From JAYRGC01 sp041908065 (GTDB taxonomy: Bacteria > Pseudomonadota > Alphaproteobacteria > UBA9219): a stretch of DNA of 64,000 nucleotides. The DNA lies in NCBI GenBank assembly GCA_041908065.1, contig JAYRGC010000039.1, forward strand, positions 1 to 64,000, given 5' to 3'. This document shows positions 1 to 7,245 of this stretch, one piece after another (the stretch's first letter is position 1; each line of letters opens with the position of its first letter). The notes beneath the pieces were generated by a model. It had not been told where the DNA came from and did no database searches. It worked only from the letters and a program-made list of their open reading frames with translations. Position numbers and translations under genes: made by a program.

Positions 1-78
1 CTTGGCGGCGAAGCAATCCAGAGTCATGGAGCAACGGCTCTGGATTGCTTCGCCGCCAAGGGGCGGCTCGCAATGACG
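1..78. repeat. Dispersed palindromic repeat, family A (5' truncated by window edge)
   Basis: Two inverted arms (CTTGGCGGCGAAGCAATCCAG and its complement) flank a short loop, and the copy ends in CTCGCAATGACG. At least seven further copies lie in this window, all between genes. The outer left arm (CGTCATTGCGAG) is missing here because the window starts inside the element. Confidence 0.9.
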
Positions 79-112
79 CTTGAACCCAAGGGGAGGTTCG
101 CATAAGAGCTTC

Positions 113-862
113 TTATTTTATCTGGGGCAGTTGGTCTTGTTTGGTGATGGCCACCGTCAGATCCTTGGCCTTTTCCGGCGGCAATTCCGCCATCACGGCC
201 GCCGTGCGTTGCGGCTTCATCCTTTTCACCACGCCGAGCAGGACGGGCATTTCCAAGGCTTCGAATATTTTGGCCGCTTCCTTGGGCTTCATGGTTTCGT
301 ATATCTTGACCAGATTGTCCATCTGCGCCTGTTGCGCTCCGCTGGCCTGGTTGACCATGGACTGAAGCTGGGCGCGGAGGGTTTCCATCTCGCGAATCTT
401 CTGATCCACGCGCTGTTCCGCCACCTTTATTAAGGCCTCGCGGGTGTTCATGTCGCGTTCGCGCTTGTCCAATTGCTCGCGCCGCGCCGATAGCTGTTTC
501 AGGAGTTCGTTGCCGCCCGCAGCGTCGCCCGAGGAGGGAACCGACGGCGGAGGCTGGGTGCGGGGAAAATGTTGTTCTTCCGCGCCGCCGGTTTTTTTAG
601 AATCCTTATTTTCCGGCGTGGCGGGGGCGGCCTTTTCCTTTTCGGATTTGGCGTCGGGCGCGGGTTTGGTTTCCTTGGGCTGATTCTCCGCTGCCGCAGG
701 AGCCGAGGCGAACGCGGATTCCATGGCCATAAACATTTTTCCGCTGGTGATGGATGTCCACGCGTCGCCCATTCGCGCTCCCGCCATGGCCACTCCGACG
801 AAGATCAGCGCGAACAGAAACAACTTTGATTTTATGAAGTCCAGCGCGGTCGACGGTTTCAT
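113..862 (-). CDS. motE: MotE-like flagellar protein (MgtE_N-like domain)
   Basis: 249-residue protein. It has one N-terminal membrane segment (about residues 12-28), a long charged Ala/Pro/Lys-rich periplasmic linker (about 55-115), a coiled-coil stretch (about 125-170), and a C-terminal MgtE-N-like domain carrying the motif KPKEAAKIFEAL. This architecture matches MotE, known in alphaproteobacteria as a periplasmic chaperone for the motor protein MotC. It is the last visible gene of fliL-fliM-DUF6468-motE, and its ATG overlaps the stop of the upstream gene in an ATGA, so translational coupling is likely. Family membership is clear. The specific MotE role is inferred from context, since no motB or motC is in the window. 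Confidence 0.75.
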   Translation of the reverse strand: MKPSTALDFIKSKLFLFALIFVGVAMAGARMGDAWTSITSGKMFMAMESAFASAPAAAENQPKETKPAPDAKSEKEKAAPATPENKDSKKTGGAEEQHFPRTQPPPSVPSSGDAAGGNELLKQLSARREQLDKRERDMNTREALIKVAEQRVDQKIREMETLRAQLQSMVNQASGAQQAQMDNLVKIYETMKPKEAAKIFEALEMPVLLGVVKRMKPQRTAAVMAELPPEKAKDLTVAITKQDQLPQIK

Positions 863-1380
863 CCCACTTTCTCCAGCGCGCTTAAAAGCTCGCGTTCAGC
901 CGCCGAAAGTCTCGTTTGCGCGGCGGGGCTTTGCGAGGATGCGGAGGACTTGGCCGCCGCCGCTTTGGTTTCGGCCAAGGCCGCCATCGCCGCTTGCGCC
1001 GCCGCCATCGACAATTTCGGTTCCGGCGACGGGGTGTCGGCCAGCATGTTGCGCGCAGCCGCGGACGCCGTGTCGCTGATTCGGTTGGCTATGTGATCCG
1101 CGCTTTCCACAAGGAATTGAAGCTCTTCGCGGATGGAGTTAGCTTTGTCTATAAGCTTTTCCAGATCGTCTCCGCCTTCGCGAGAGGCCTGTTTGAGACC
1201 ACGGATTCCAACCTCAGCCCGCTGCACCGTCGCGCTGAAATCGGCGACGAATCGCTCCATTTCGGCGCGTCCCGACCGCAACGCCGTCATCTGGCGGCTG
1301 AGGCGCATGGCGTAGACGATGCCGGTTATCAGCAATCCGGCCAGCACCACGTCCATGAATACGGAGACAAGCTCTCCCAT
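859..1380 (-). CDS. DUF6468 flagellar-cluster protein
   Basis: 173-residue protein starting MGELVSVFMD. The N-terminus has one hydrophobic segment (about residues 6-24), followed by a long helical, probably coiled-coil region (about 28-110) and an Ala/Ser-rich tail. This resembles the uncharacterised family found next to fliM in alphaproteobacterial flagellar loci. The reading frame stays open upstream through fliM, but that extension is an arginine-rich shadow of fliM. The ATG at 1380 lies 5 bases after the fliM stop and is the sensible start. The stop overlaps the motE start. Its function is unknown; a membrane-anchored motor accessory role is only inferred from the neighbourhood. Confidence 0.7.
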   Translation of the reverse strand: MGELVSVFMDVVLAGLLITGIVYAMRLSRQMTALRSGRAEMERFVADFSATVQRAEVGIRGLKQASREGGDDLEKLIDKANSIREELQFLVESADHIANRISDTASAAARNMLADTPSPEPKLSMAAAQAAMAALAETKAAAAKSSASSQSPAAQTRLSAAERELLSALEKVG

Positions 1381-1385
1381 AGCGG

Positions 1386-2483
1386 CTACCCTAACTGTTG
1401 TTCGTTGTTTTCGTCGTGCAGAACGGCCTTTTCCACTTGAACCGCTATTTTGTCGTTCAGCGAGCCCATGCGGCCTTCGAACAGCGTTATTTCTCCGGCG
1501 CGCAAGGACACCATATCGTCGGGCTTGGCGTTCAGCATTATGCGCGAACCCACCCGCAAGTTTATCAGATCGCCGAGAGGGATGGAAATTTCGTCCAGCA
1601 CCGCGTTCATTTTCATGCTGGTCATCAGCAGTTCGTTGCCAAGGTGGGTTTCCCAGATCGAATCGCGGCCAAATTTCTCGCCCATGAACATTTGCAGCAG
1701 CAATTCGCGGATAGGCTCTAGCGTCGCATAAGGGATGAGTATCTCTATCCGTCCTCCGCGATCGTCCATGTCGATGCGGAGCTTGGCCAAGACGGCGGCG
1801 TTGGCGGGGCGGGCGATGGTGGCGAAGCGCGGGTTGGTTTCCAGACGGTCGAAGCGGAAGGTGACGGGCGAGAGGGGGTCGAACGCGCCGCTGACGTCGG
1901 CCAGCACCACGCGCACCAGACGTTCCACCAGATTGCGTTCGATCGTGGTGTAGGGGCGGCCTTCGATACGCATGGCCGCAGTTCCGCGCCGTCCGCCCAA
2001 CAGCACGTCGACGATGGAGTAGATCATTGCGCTGTCGATCGTCATCAGGGCCGAGTTGTCCCATTCCTCGGCCTTGAACACGGCCAGCATGGCGGGCAGG
2101 GGGATGGAGTTGAGGTAGTCGCCGAAGCGGACGCTGGTTATCTGGTCGATGCTCACCTCCACGTTGTCGGAGGTGAAGTTGCGGAGCGAAGTGGACATCA
2201 TTCGCACGAGGCGGTCGAACACCACCTCCAGCATCGGCAGGCGTTCGTAATTGACGAGCGCGCTGTTGATCAACGCCATTATGCCGGAATTGTCCTGATT
2301 TCCGGCCCCGCCGCTGAAGCCCAAAAGGCTGTCGATCTCGTTTTGGCTGAGAACGCGGGTAGCCCCGCCTTCTATGCCGGCCCCACCTTCGCCGCCCGCA
2401 TCTTCGCCTTCGCCGCCCATGGCTTCCCATTCGGCGGCCATGCGCTCTTCTTCGGTCATTTCTTTTTCTGGCGTGTCGCTCAT
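1386..2483 (-). CDS. fliM: Flagellar motor switch protein FliM
   Basis: 365 residues. FliM is the C-ring protein that binds phosphorylated CheY and links FliG to FliN, setting the direction of rotation. The conserved N-terminal motif VLSQNEIDSLLGF lies at about residues 44-56. It is preceded by an unusually acidic, Gly/Glu-rich leader of about 40 residues, so the CheY-binding peptide is not at the extreme N-terminus. The middle CheC-like domain and the C-terminal SpoA/FliN-like domain (about 280-355, with the LRVGSRI motif) are both present. It lies 27 bases downstream of fliL and 5 bases before the DUF6468 gene, which fits a single operon. Confidence 0.95.
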   Translation of the reverse strand: MSDTPEKEMTEEERMAAEWEAMGGEGEDAGGEGGAGIEGGATRVLSQNEIDSLLGFSGGAGNQDNSGIMALINSALVNYERLPMLEVVFDRLVRMMSTSLRNFTSDNVEVSIDQITSVRFGDYLNSIPLPAMLAVFKAEEWDNSALMTIDSAMIYSIVDVLLGGRRGTAAMRIEGRPYTTIERNLVERLVRVVLADVSGAFDPLSPVTFRFDRLETNPRFATIARPANAAVLAKLRIDMDDRGGRIEILIPYATLEPIRELLLQMFMGEKFGRDSIWETHLGNELLMTSMKMNAVLDEISIPLGDLINLRVGSRIMLNAKPDDMVSLRAGEITLFEGRMGSLNDKIAVQVEKAVLHDENNEQQLG

Positions 2484-2510
2484 GGAAGATACCGAGTGAA
2501 CAGGTGGTGG

Positions 2511-3077
2511 CTATTGTACCAGCATTTCTTGAAACAACACATCACGCACACGAACCGGTTGCGCTGCCTCGGTGACGCGGAGCAAAAGCTCCTCCCTCAG
2601 GCGGTAAAGGCCAGCCGAGCCGCGCAGGTCGTCTACCCGCAGTTCCCGCAGGTAAACCTGAAAATTGTCGATTATGCGCGGTTTAATCGATTCCATCACG
2701 GCCACGTCTTTTTCCTCGGCTAATTCTATAGCTATTTTTAGCTTTAGGTAATTGGGGCGTTTTCCTTCGCCGCTGAGGTTGACCAATATGTCGCCCAGCT
2801 GGAAGAAGGTCGATTTGGTTTCCTTGGCTTTCGAGGCGTCTTCCGCGTTCGCCGCTTCGTGCGCGTCTTGGCCGGATTCCGCGTGTTTTCCGCCGATGAT
2901 TCCGGCGAAATACAGTCCGGCCGCCGTTCCTCCGCCCAGCAGCAGGACGCCGCCCACCGCCGCCGCGATCAGCAGCAATTTCTTTTTCGATTTCTTGCCG
3001 CCGCCTTCCTGTTCGCCTTCGGCCGGTTCGGGATTTTCTTCGCTTTTATCGGCGGCTTTATCGTCGGTCTTGGCCAC
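2511..3077 (-). CDS. fliL: Flagellar basal body-associated protein FliL
   Basis: 188 residues. An acidic/lysine-rich cytoplasmic tail (about 1-32) precedes one transmembrane segment (about 33-57, Leu/Val/Gly-rich). The periplasmic FliL domain ends with the family-typical FQEMLVQ. FliL surrounds the stator at the basal body and supports torque generation. This is the first gene of the minus-strand group fliL-fliM-DUF6468-motE and diverges from flgF across a 270-base control region. Confidence 0.93.
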   Translation of the reverse strand: MAKTDDKAADKSEENPEPAEGEQEGGGKKSKKKLLLIAAAVGGVLLLGGGTAAGLYFAGIIGGKHAESGQDAHEAANAEDASKAKETKSTFFQLGDILVNLSGEGKRPNYLKLKIAIELAEEKDVAVMESIKPRIIDNFQVYLRELRVDDLRGSAGLYRLREELLLRVTEAAQPVRVRDVLFQEMLVQ

Positions 3078-3265
3078 TTCAACCCCCTGATCGGTTGTAA
3101 TGATTAGCTTGCGGACTTTTGCGGCGGTTCGCCTGAAGGAAACGCCGGCGCATGATGCGCGGAGCGGGCAGAATCACTTCTGCCAAGGATATAGATAGAG
3201 CGTTTCGCGTGAAAAGGCCACTTTTGGTTTGCGTCGGCCGTCGCCGACATTCATCCCAAATAAAT

Positions 3266-3282
3266 TTGGCACGCATCGTGCA
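3266..3282 (+). promoter_or_regulatory. Candidate sigma-54 promoter for the flgF operon
   Basis: The sequence TTGGCACGCATCGTGCA has GG and GC dinucleotides exactly 10 bases apart (3268-3269 and 3280-3281). It closely matches the sigma-54 consensus TGGCACG-N4-TTGCA, differing only in the first T of the -12 box. The expected start point, about 12 bases downstream, leaves a leader of about 50 bases before flgF. RpoN-driven middle or late flagellar genes are common in alphaproteobacteria. The rest of the fliL-flgF interval (3078-3347) shows no other clear signal. Confidence 0.65.
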
Positions 3283-3347
3283 TATATGCGCCCGTAGCAT
3301 GGTTCCTTCGGTTTTTTTCCATCACACGCGGTTTCGGGGCTTGGCGC

Positions 3348-4091
3348 ATGAAAGCGGCTGGACTTGTCCTTATCTCCTATCAGGACTCCTTGGCGAGGTC
3401 GATGGACGTCGTCGCCAACAACATCGCCAATGCGACTACCACCGGATTCAAGCGTGAAGACACTGTTTTCAACACGTTCATCCCCCGTCCGGCCGCTCCG
3501 AAGGATCGGATAGAGTTCGCGGTGGACAAGGGGACTTTCCGCGACACAGCGGCAGGTCCGACGCTTAACACCGGAAATCCTTTGGACTTAGCCATTCAGG
3601 GCGAGGGGTATTTCCCAATCCAAAGCGCGGCAGGGACGATGTACACCCGAGGCGGCGCGTTCCAGTTGAACGATCAGGGAGAGATAGTCACGGCCTCCGG
3701 CGAAAGGCTTCTGGGCGACGGGGATCAGCCGATAACCCTGCCGTCGGACGCTTCGGACATTCTTATTTCCTCGGACGGCGTGGTCACGGCCAAAAGCGGA
3801 ACCGACAAGGAAGCCTTGCAAGCTGGCAAGATAAAGCTGGTCAAATTCGCCGACGAGCAAGAGCTGCAACCGGTAGGAAACGGGTTGTACAAGACCGCGC
3901 AACAGCCGGAGGCCGAGACTTCCGTGCGCGTCGTGCAGGGCGCGTTGGAAAATTCCAACGTCAAGTCCGTGATCGAGATAACCGACATGATAGGCGTCAT
4001 GCGTTCCTACCAGATGGCGGCGCGGCTGATAGACCTTGATAACCAAAGGCAGACCGGGGCTATCGCCCGTCTGTTCAAGACCAACGTGTAG
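3348..4091 (+). CDS. flgF: Flagellar proximal rod protein FlgF
   Basis: 247 residues. FlgF forms part of the proximal rod of the flagellar axis. The N-terminal rod signature is clear (SMDVVANNIANATTTGFKRE, about residues 17-36). A central hypervariable domain follows, then the C-terminal helix (about 205-243) with the typical ENSNVKSVIEITDMI motif. It is the first gene of flgF-flgG-flgA-flgH and lies downstream of a sigma-54-like promoter. FlgF and FlgG are paralogues; the next gene is the better FlgG match, which fixes this one as FlgF. Confidence 0.93.
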   Translation: MKAAGLVLISYQDSLARSMDVVANNIANATTTGFKREDTVFNTFIPRPAAPKDRIEFAVDKGTFRDTAAGPTLNTGNPLDLAIQGEGYFPIQSAAGTMYTRGGAFQLNDQGEIVTASGERLLGDGDQPITLPSDASDILISSDGVVTAKSGTDKEALQAGKIKLVKFADEQELQPVGNGLYKTAQQPEAETSVRVVQGALENSNVKSVIEITDMIGVMRSYQMAARLIDLDNQRQTGAIARLFKTNV

Positions 4092-4121
4092 ACAGCAAAC
4101 GGCGCATAAGGAGAATACGAA

Positions 4122-4907
4122 ATGAGATCTTTGAGCATAGGCGCGACTGGCATGGCGGCTCAACAGCTGAATGTCTCTGTCATAGCCAACAATATCGCCA
4201 ACATGTCAACGACCGGATTCAAACGCTCGCGCGCCGAGTTCCAAGACATGCTTTACGAAAATCTGCGCCGCGTCGGTTCGGCTTCCTCGGACGCCGGAAC
4301 GCTCTTGCCCTCCGGCTTGCAGGTGGGGTTGGGCGTGCGTCCGGTGGCCACGTACCGCATAAACGCCCAAGGCAATTTGAACGTCACCAACAACCCGTAC
4401 GATTTGTCCATAAACGGGCGCGGGTTTTTCCAGGTGCAGATGCCGGACGGAACGACGGCATATACCCGCGCCGGATCGTTTCAGCTGGATCAGAACGGAC
4501 AGCTGGTGACGCCCGACGGATTGCCGGTGTTGCCCTCGATAACCGTTCCTCAAAACGCCTTGTCGGTCACCATCAATCCGAGCGGACAAGTCATGGCTAA
4601 GTTGGATGGACAAGACGCCTTGCAAAATTTGGGGCAGTTGCAGCTGGCGACTTTCGTCAATCCGGTGGGCTTGGAATCCATCGGCGACAACCTGCTGCGC
4701 GAGACTCCGTCGTCGGGATCGCCTGTGGTAGGAAATCCGCAGGCGGCCGGTTTCGGTAAGCTGATTCAGGGATCGCTCGAATCCTCCAATGTGGACGTCG
4801 TTAACGAAATAACCTCGCTGATAACCGCCCAGCGCGCCTATGAAATGAACTCCCGCGTCATCAAGACGGCTGACGATATGTTGGCCACTATCAGCCAGTT
4901 AAGGTGA
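4122..4907 (+). CDS. flgG: Flagellar distal rod protein FlgG
   Basis: 261 residues, the usual FlgG length. The N-terminus has the NNIANMSTTGFKR rod motif. It is followed by the FlgG-specific stretch around FQDMLYENLRRVG (about residues 42-54), which is linked to distal rod geometry. The C-terminus contains the ESSNVDVVNEITSLI motif and the helix ending in ATISQLR. A purine-rich site (AAGGAGAA) precedes the ATG. It lies 30 bases after flgF and 4 bases before flgA. Confidence 0.96.
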   Translation: MRSLSIGATGMAAQQLNVSVIANNIANMSTTGFKRSRAEFQDMLYENLRRVGSASSDAGTLLPSGLQVGLGVRPVATYRINAQGNLNVTNNPYDLSINGRGFFQVQMPDGTTAYTRAGSFQLDQNGQLVTPDGLPVLPSITVPQNALSVTINPSGQVMAKLDGQDALQNLGQLQLATFVNPVGLESIGDNLLRETPSSGSPVVGNPQAAGFGKLIQGSLESSNVDVVNEITSLITAQRAYEMNSRVIKTADDMLATISQLR

Positions 4908-4911
4908 TAAC

Positions 4912-5898
4912 ATGATGCGACGCTTTAATATAATCGGCGCGATTTTGCTGGGGGCGGCGTTGCTGGTCTCGGGGGCGTCGCCGCTTGCTGCAGGAGGCGG
5001 CGTGGCTTTGCGTCCGTCGGCGCAAGTAGATGCCAACGCGATAAGGCTGAGCGATCTGTTTTCGGGACTGCCCGAAGGGGTAGATCGCGAGATTGCGGTT
5101 GCTCCGGCTCCGGGGAAAACCGTGTCTTACGGGGCTGGAGCCTTGGCCAGAACGGCGCGACTTTACCGCATCGACTGGCAACCGCAGAGCATGGGCGACA
5201 GGGTCGTGGTGACGCGCTCGGCTGTCAGCATAACCGCCGAGATGCTAAGCGGCGCGGTTTTGGAGAAAATCGGCAGGAAAAAGGACGGGGCGCGGGCGGA
5301 AGTGTTGTTCGACAACCGCGATGTTTCCGTCAAGCTGCCGTCGTCGGCTTCCGGCGACTTCACGCTCGAAAATTTCTCCTACGACGACAAGGCGCGGCGT
5401 TTCCGCGCCGTGGCGGTGGCCGATGGCGGAGATGGGTATCCGCAGGCGCGGCTTCCTGTGGCGGGGCGGATCGTTTTGCAGCGCGAGTTTCCGGTTTTGG
5501 CGCGGCGGCTGGCGGCCGGAACCGTTATCGGAGCGTCGGATCTTGATTGGGCGACCATGCCGGACGATCGCGTCAGCGTCGACTATGTGTCCAACTCGGA
5601 TGAACTGATAGGGCGAGAGCTGCGGCGCGACACGGCGGAAGGAACGCCATTGCGCTCCCGCGATGTGGCCGCGCCTAGGTTGGTGCTGCGGGGCGGGTTG
5701 GTCACCATGAAGATGGAGACGCCCAACATGGTCATCACCGCCCAAGGCCGCGCCTTGCAAGACGGCGCTAAGGGCGAGGCGGTGCGGGTCGTCAACACGC
5801 AAAGCAACCGCACTGTCGATTGCGTGGTCGAGGAATCCGGAGTGGTCAGCGTTATGTCCATGCGGAAGTTGGCGTCTGCCGAAAGGACGGAGAGATAA
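4912..5898 (+). CDS. flgA: Flagellar P-ring assembly chaperone FlgA
   Basis: 328 residues, with a Sec signal peptide (about residues 1-25; hydrophobic core ILLGAALLVSG). The C-terminal half (about 200-325) is the SAF/FlgA domain, with the VLRGGLVTMKMETPNMVITAQG-type region conserved in the family. FlgA works in the periplasm as a chaperone for the P-ring protein FlgI. The protein is longer than enterobacterial FlgA (about 220 residues), as is common in alphaproteobacteria. Two adjacent ATG codons (4912, 4915) could start it. It lies between flgG and flgH with almost no spacing; flgI is not in the window. Confidence 0.88.
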   Translation: MMRRFNIIGAILLGAALLVSGASPLAAGGGVALRPSAQVDANAIRLSDLFSGLPEGVDREIAVAPAPGKTVSYGAGALARTARLYRIDWQPQSMGDRVVVTRSAVSITAEMLSGAVLEKIGRKKDGARAEVLFDNRDVSVKLPSSASGDFTLENFSYDDKARRFRAVAVADGGDGYPQARLPVAGRIVLQREFPVLARRLAAGTVIGASDLDWATMPDDRVSVDYVSNSDELIGRELRRDTAEGTPLRSRDVAAPRLVLRGGLVTMKMETPNMVITAQGRALQDGAKGEAVRVVNTQSNRTVDCVVEESGVVSVMSMRKLASAERTER

Positions 5899-5899
5899 G

Positions 5900-6745
5900 A
5901 TGGAAAACACCGGATTTATAGAAAAGAACGGAGACGGCGAAGATCTGGGGCCAGCGCGCGATGAAACCGTGCAGCTTATGCCCAAGGAATCCGGAGTGAC
6001 GGAGCTTTTAGCCAAGGCGGCCATTGTGGCGGCAGTTCTTTCCCTGCTTTCGGGATGCAACGCCTTGAACCGCTTGAACGAGGTAGGGTCGCCGCCGCGT
6101 TTGGCCTCGGTGCAGGATCCCAGCCGCATTGCGGGGGCTACGCCGGTAAGCATGCCGATGCCGCGCATGGAAACCGGAGAACGGTTGCCTAATTCCCTGT
6201 GGAGAACGGGATCGCGGACGTTTTTCCGCGATCAACGGGCGGGACGGGTAGGGGACGTGTTGACTGTGGTTATCAGCATCGACGAGAAAGCCCAGCTGCA
6301 AAACCAGACCAAGCGTTCGCGGCAAAACTCGGACGATGCCGACGTTACCAATCTGTTCGGCTACGAAGGCAAGCTGGCCGAATGGTTCCCAACCGGAGTG
6401 GATCCCACTTCGCTGGTCAGGATGGGAAGCAACACCAGCAACGACGGCAAGGGATCAGTCGACAGGTCGGAGAAAATCAACCTGCGCGTCGCGGCGGTGG
6501 TCACCCAAGTTTTGCCCAACGGCAATCTGGTCATAGCCGGCAGGCAACAGGTGGTGGTCAACTACGATCTGCGAGAATTGCGGGTAACAGGCGTTATCCG
6601 CCCCGAGGACGTAAGCTCGGAAAACACGGTCAGCTACGATCAGATAGCCGAAGCCCGCATCGCTTATGGCGGTCGCGGAATGATCAACGACATGCAGCAA
6701 CCTAGGTACGGGAGTCAGGTGCTGGATATACTCATGCCGTTCTAA
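5900..6745 (+). CDS. flgH: Flagellar L-ring lipoprotein FlgH
   Basis: 281 residues as drawn. FlgH is the outer-membrane lipoprotein that builds the L-ring bushing around the rod. The lipobox LLSGC puts the lipidated cysteine at residue 53 when counted from the ATG at 5900, which gives an unusually long polar region before the signal peptide. A start at the internal ATG (5978) would give a normal lipoprotein signal, but only the upstream ATG has a good ribosome binding site (GGAGAG). The mature part shows FlgH motifs such as AGRVGDVLTVVI, and the C-terminus ends in the expected hydrophobic LDILMPF. It is the last gene of the plus-strand flagellar operon. Confidence 0.93.
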   Translation: MENTGFIEKNGDGEDLGPARDETVQLMPKESGVTELLAKAAIVAAVLSLLSGCNALNRLNEVGSPPRLASVQDPSRIAGATPVSMPMPRMETGERLPNSLWRTGSRTFFRDQRAGRVGDVLTVVISIDEKAQLQNQTKRSRQNSDDADVTNLFGYEGKLAEWFPTGVDPTSLVRMGSNTSNDGKGSVDRSEKINLRVAAVVTQVLPNGNLVIAGRQQVVVNYDLRELRVTGVIRPEDVSSENTVSYDQIAEARIAYGGRGMINDMQQPRYGSQVLDILMPF

Positions 6746-6753
6746 GAGAGTGT

Positions 6754-7008
6754 TCAGCCATCCTGCGGGAGCGCGGTGGTCAGGGCTAGGGCGTGGAGCA
6801 CTCCGCCGACGCGCCCTTGCAGGGAGGCGTAGACCAGACGGTGTTGTTGTAGCCGAGTTTTGCCGATAAAGGCCTTGCTTTCCACATAGGCGGCGAAATG
6901 ATCCCCGTCGCCGCGCAGATCCTTGACCTCCACCCGCGCGTCGGGGAAGGCCGCCTTTATCAATCGCTCTATTTCTCCAGTTTCCATCATGTTCGGCATG
7001 TTGCACAT
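6754..7008 (-). CDS. BolA/IbaG-family protein
   Basis: About 84 residues from the ATG at 7008; 77 residues if the ATG at 6987 is used. The frame stays open to 7077, but that upstream part looks non-conserved. It has the small BolA alpha-beta fold: an N-terminal helix (EIERLIKAAFP), the strand DARVEVKDLRGDGDHFAAYV, and the helix-turn with QQHRLVYASL. The C-terminal helix follows. BolA proteins bind monothiol glutaredoxins with a shared 2Fe-2S cluster and act in iron homeostasis. It converges with flgH with only 8 bases between the two stops. Confidence 0.8.
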   Translation of the reverse strand: MCNMPNMMETGEIERLIKAAFPDARVEVKDLRGDGDHFAAYVESKAFIGKTRLQQHRLVYASLQGRVGGVLHALALTTALPQDG

Positions 7009-7245
7009 GTTTGTCTTTTCTGTCGAGCCGATACTCGCGATGTTTGAAGCAATCCCATATAATAATTTGATGCACACCAGAAACGAAACTGAGGCCTTAT
7101 GGCTTTATACGCTATCTCTATGATTTTAAACAAAACTATCGGCCAATTCGGTTTGTGATATGGGAATTGTTGCCTTGCCTTAATGATATTTTTGTGGAAG
7201 ATTGCGGCAAGTCTTTCTTAATCATCAATGGGTTATAAAGGCCAA

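Noticed and set aside
859..2430. Open frame of 523 codons on the minus strand
   Set aside because: Its upstream two thirds is an Arg-rich shadow of fliM; only the part from the ATG at 1380 encodes the DUF6468-type protein.
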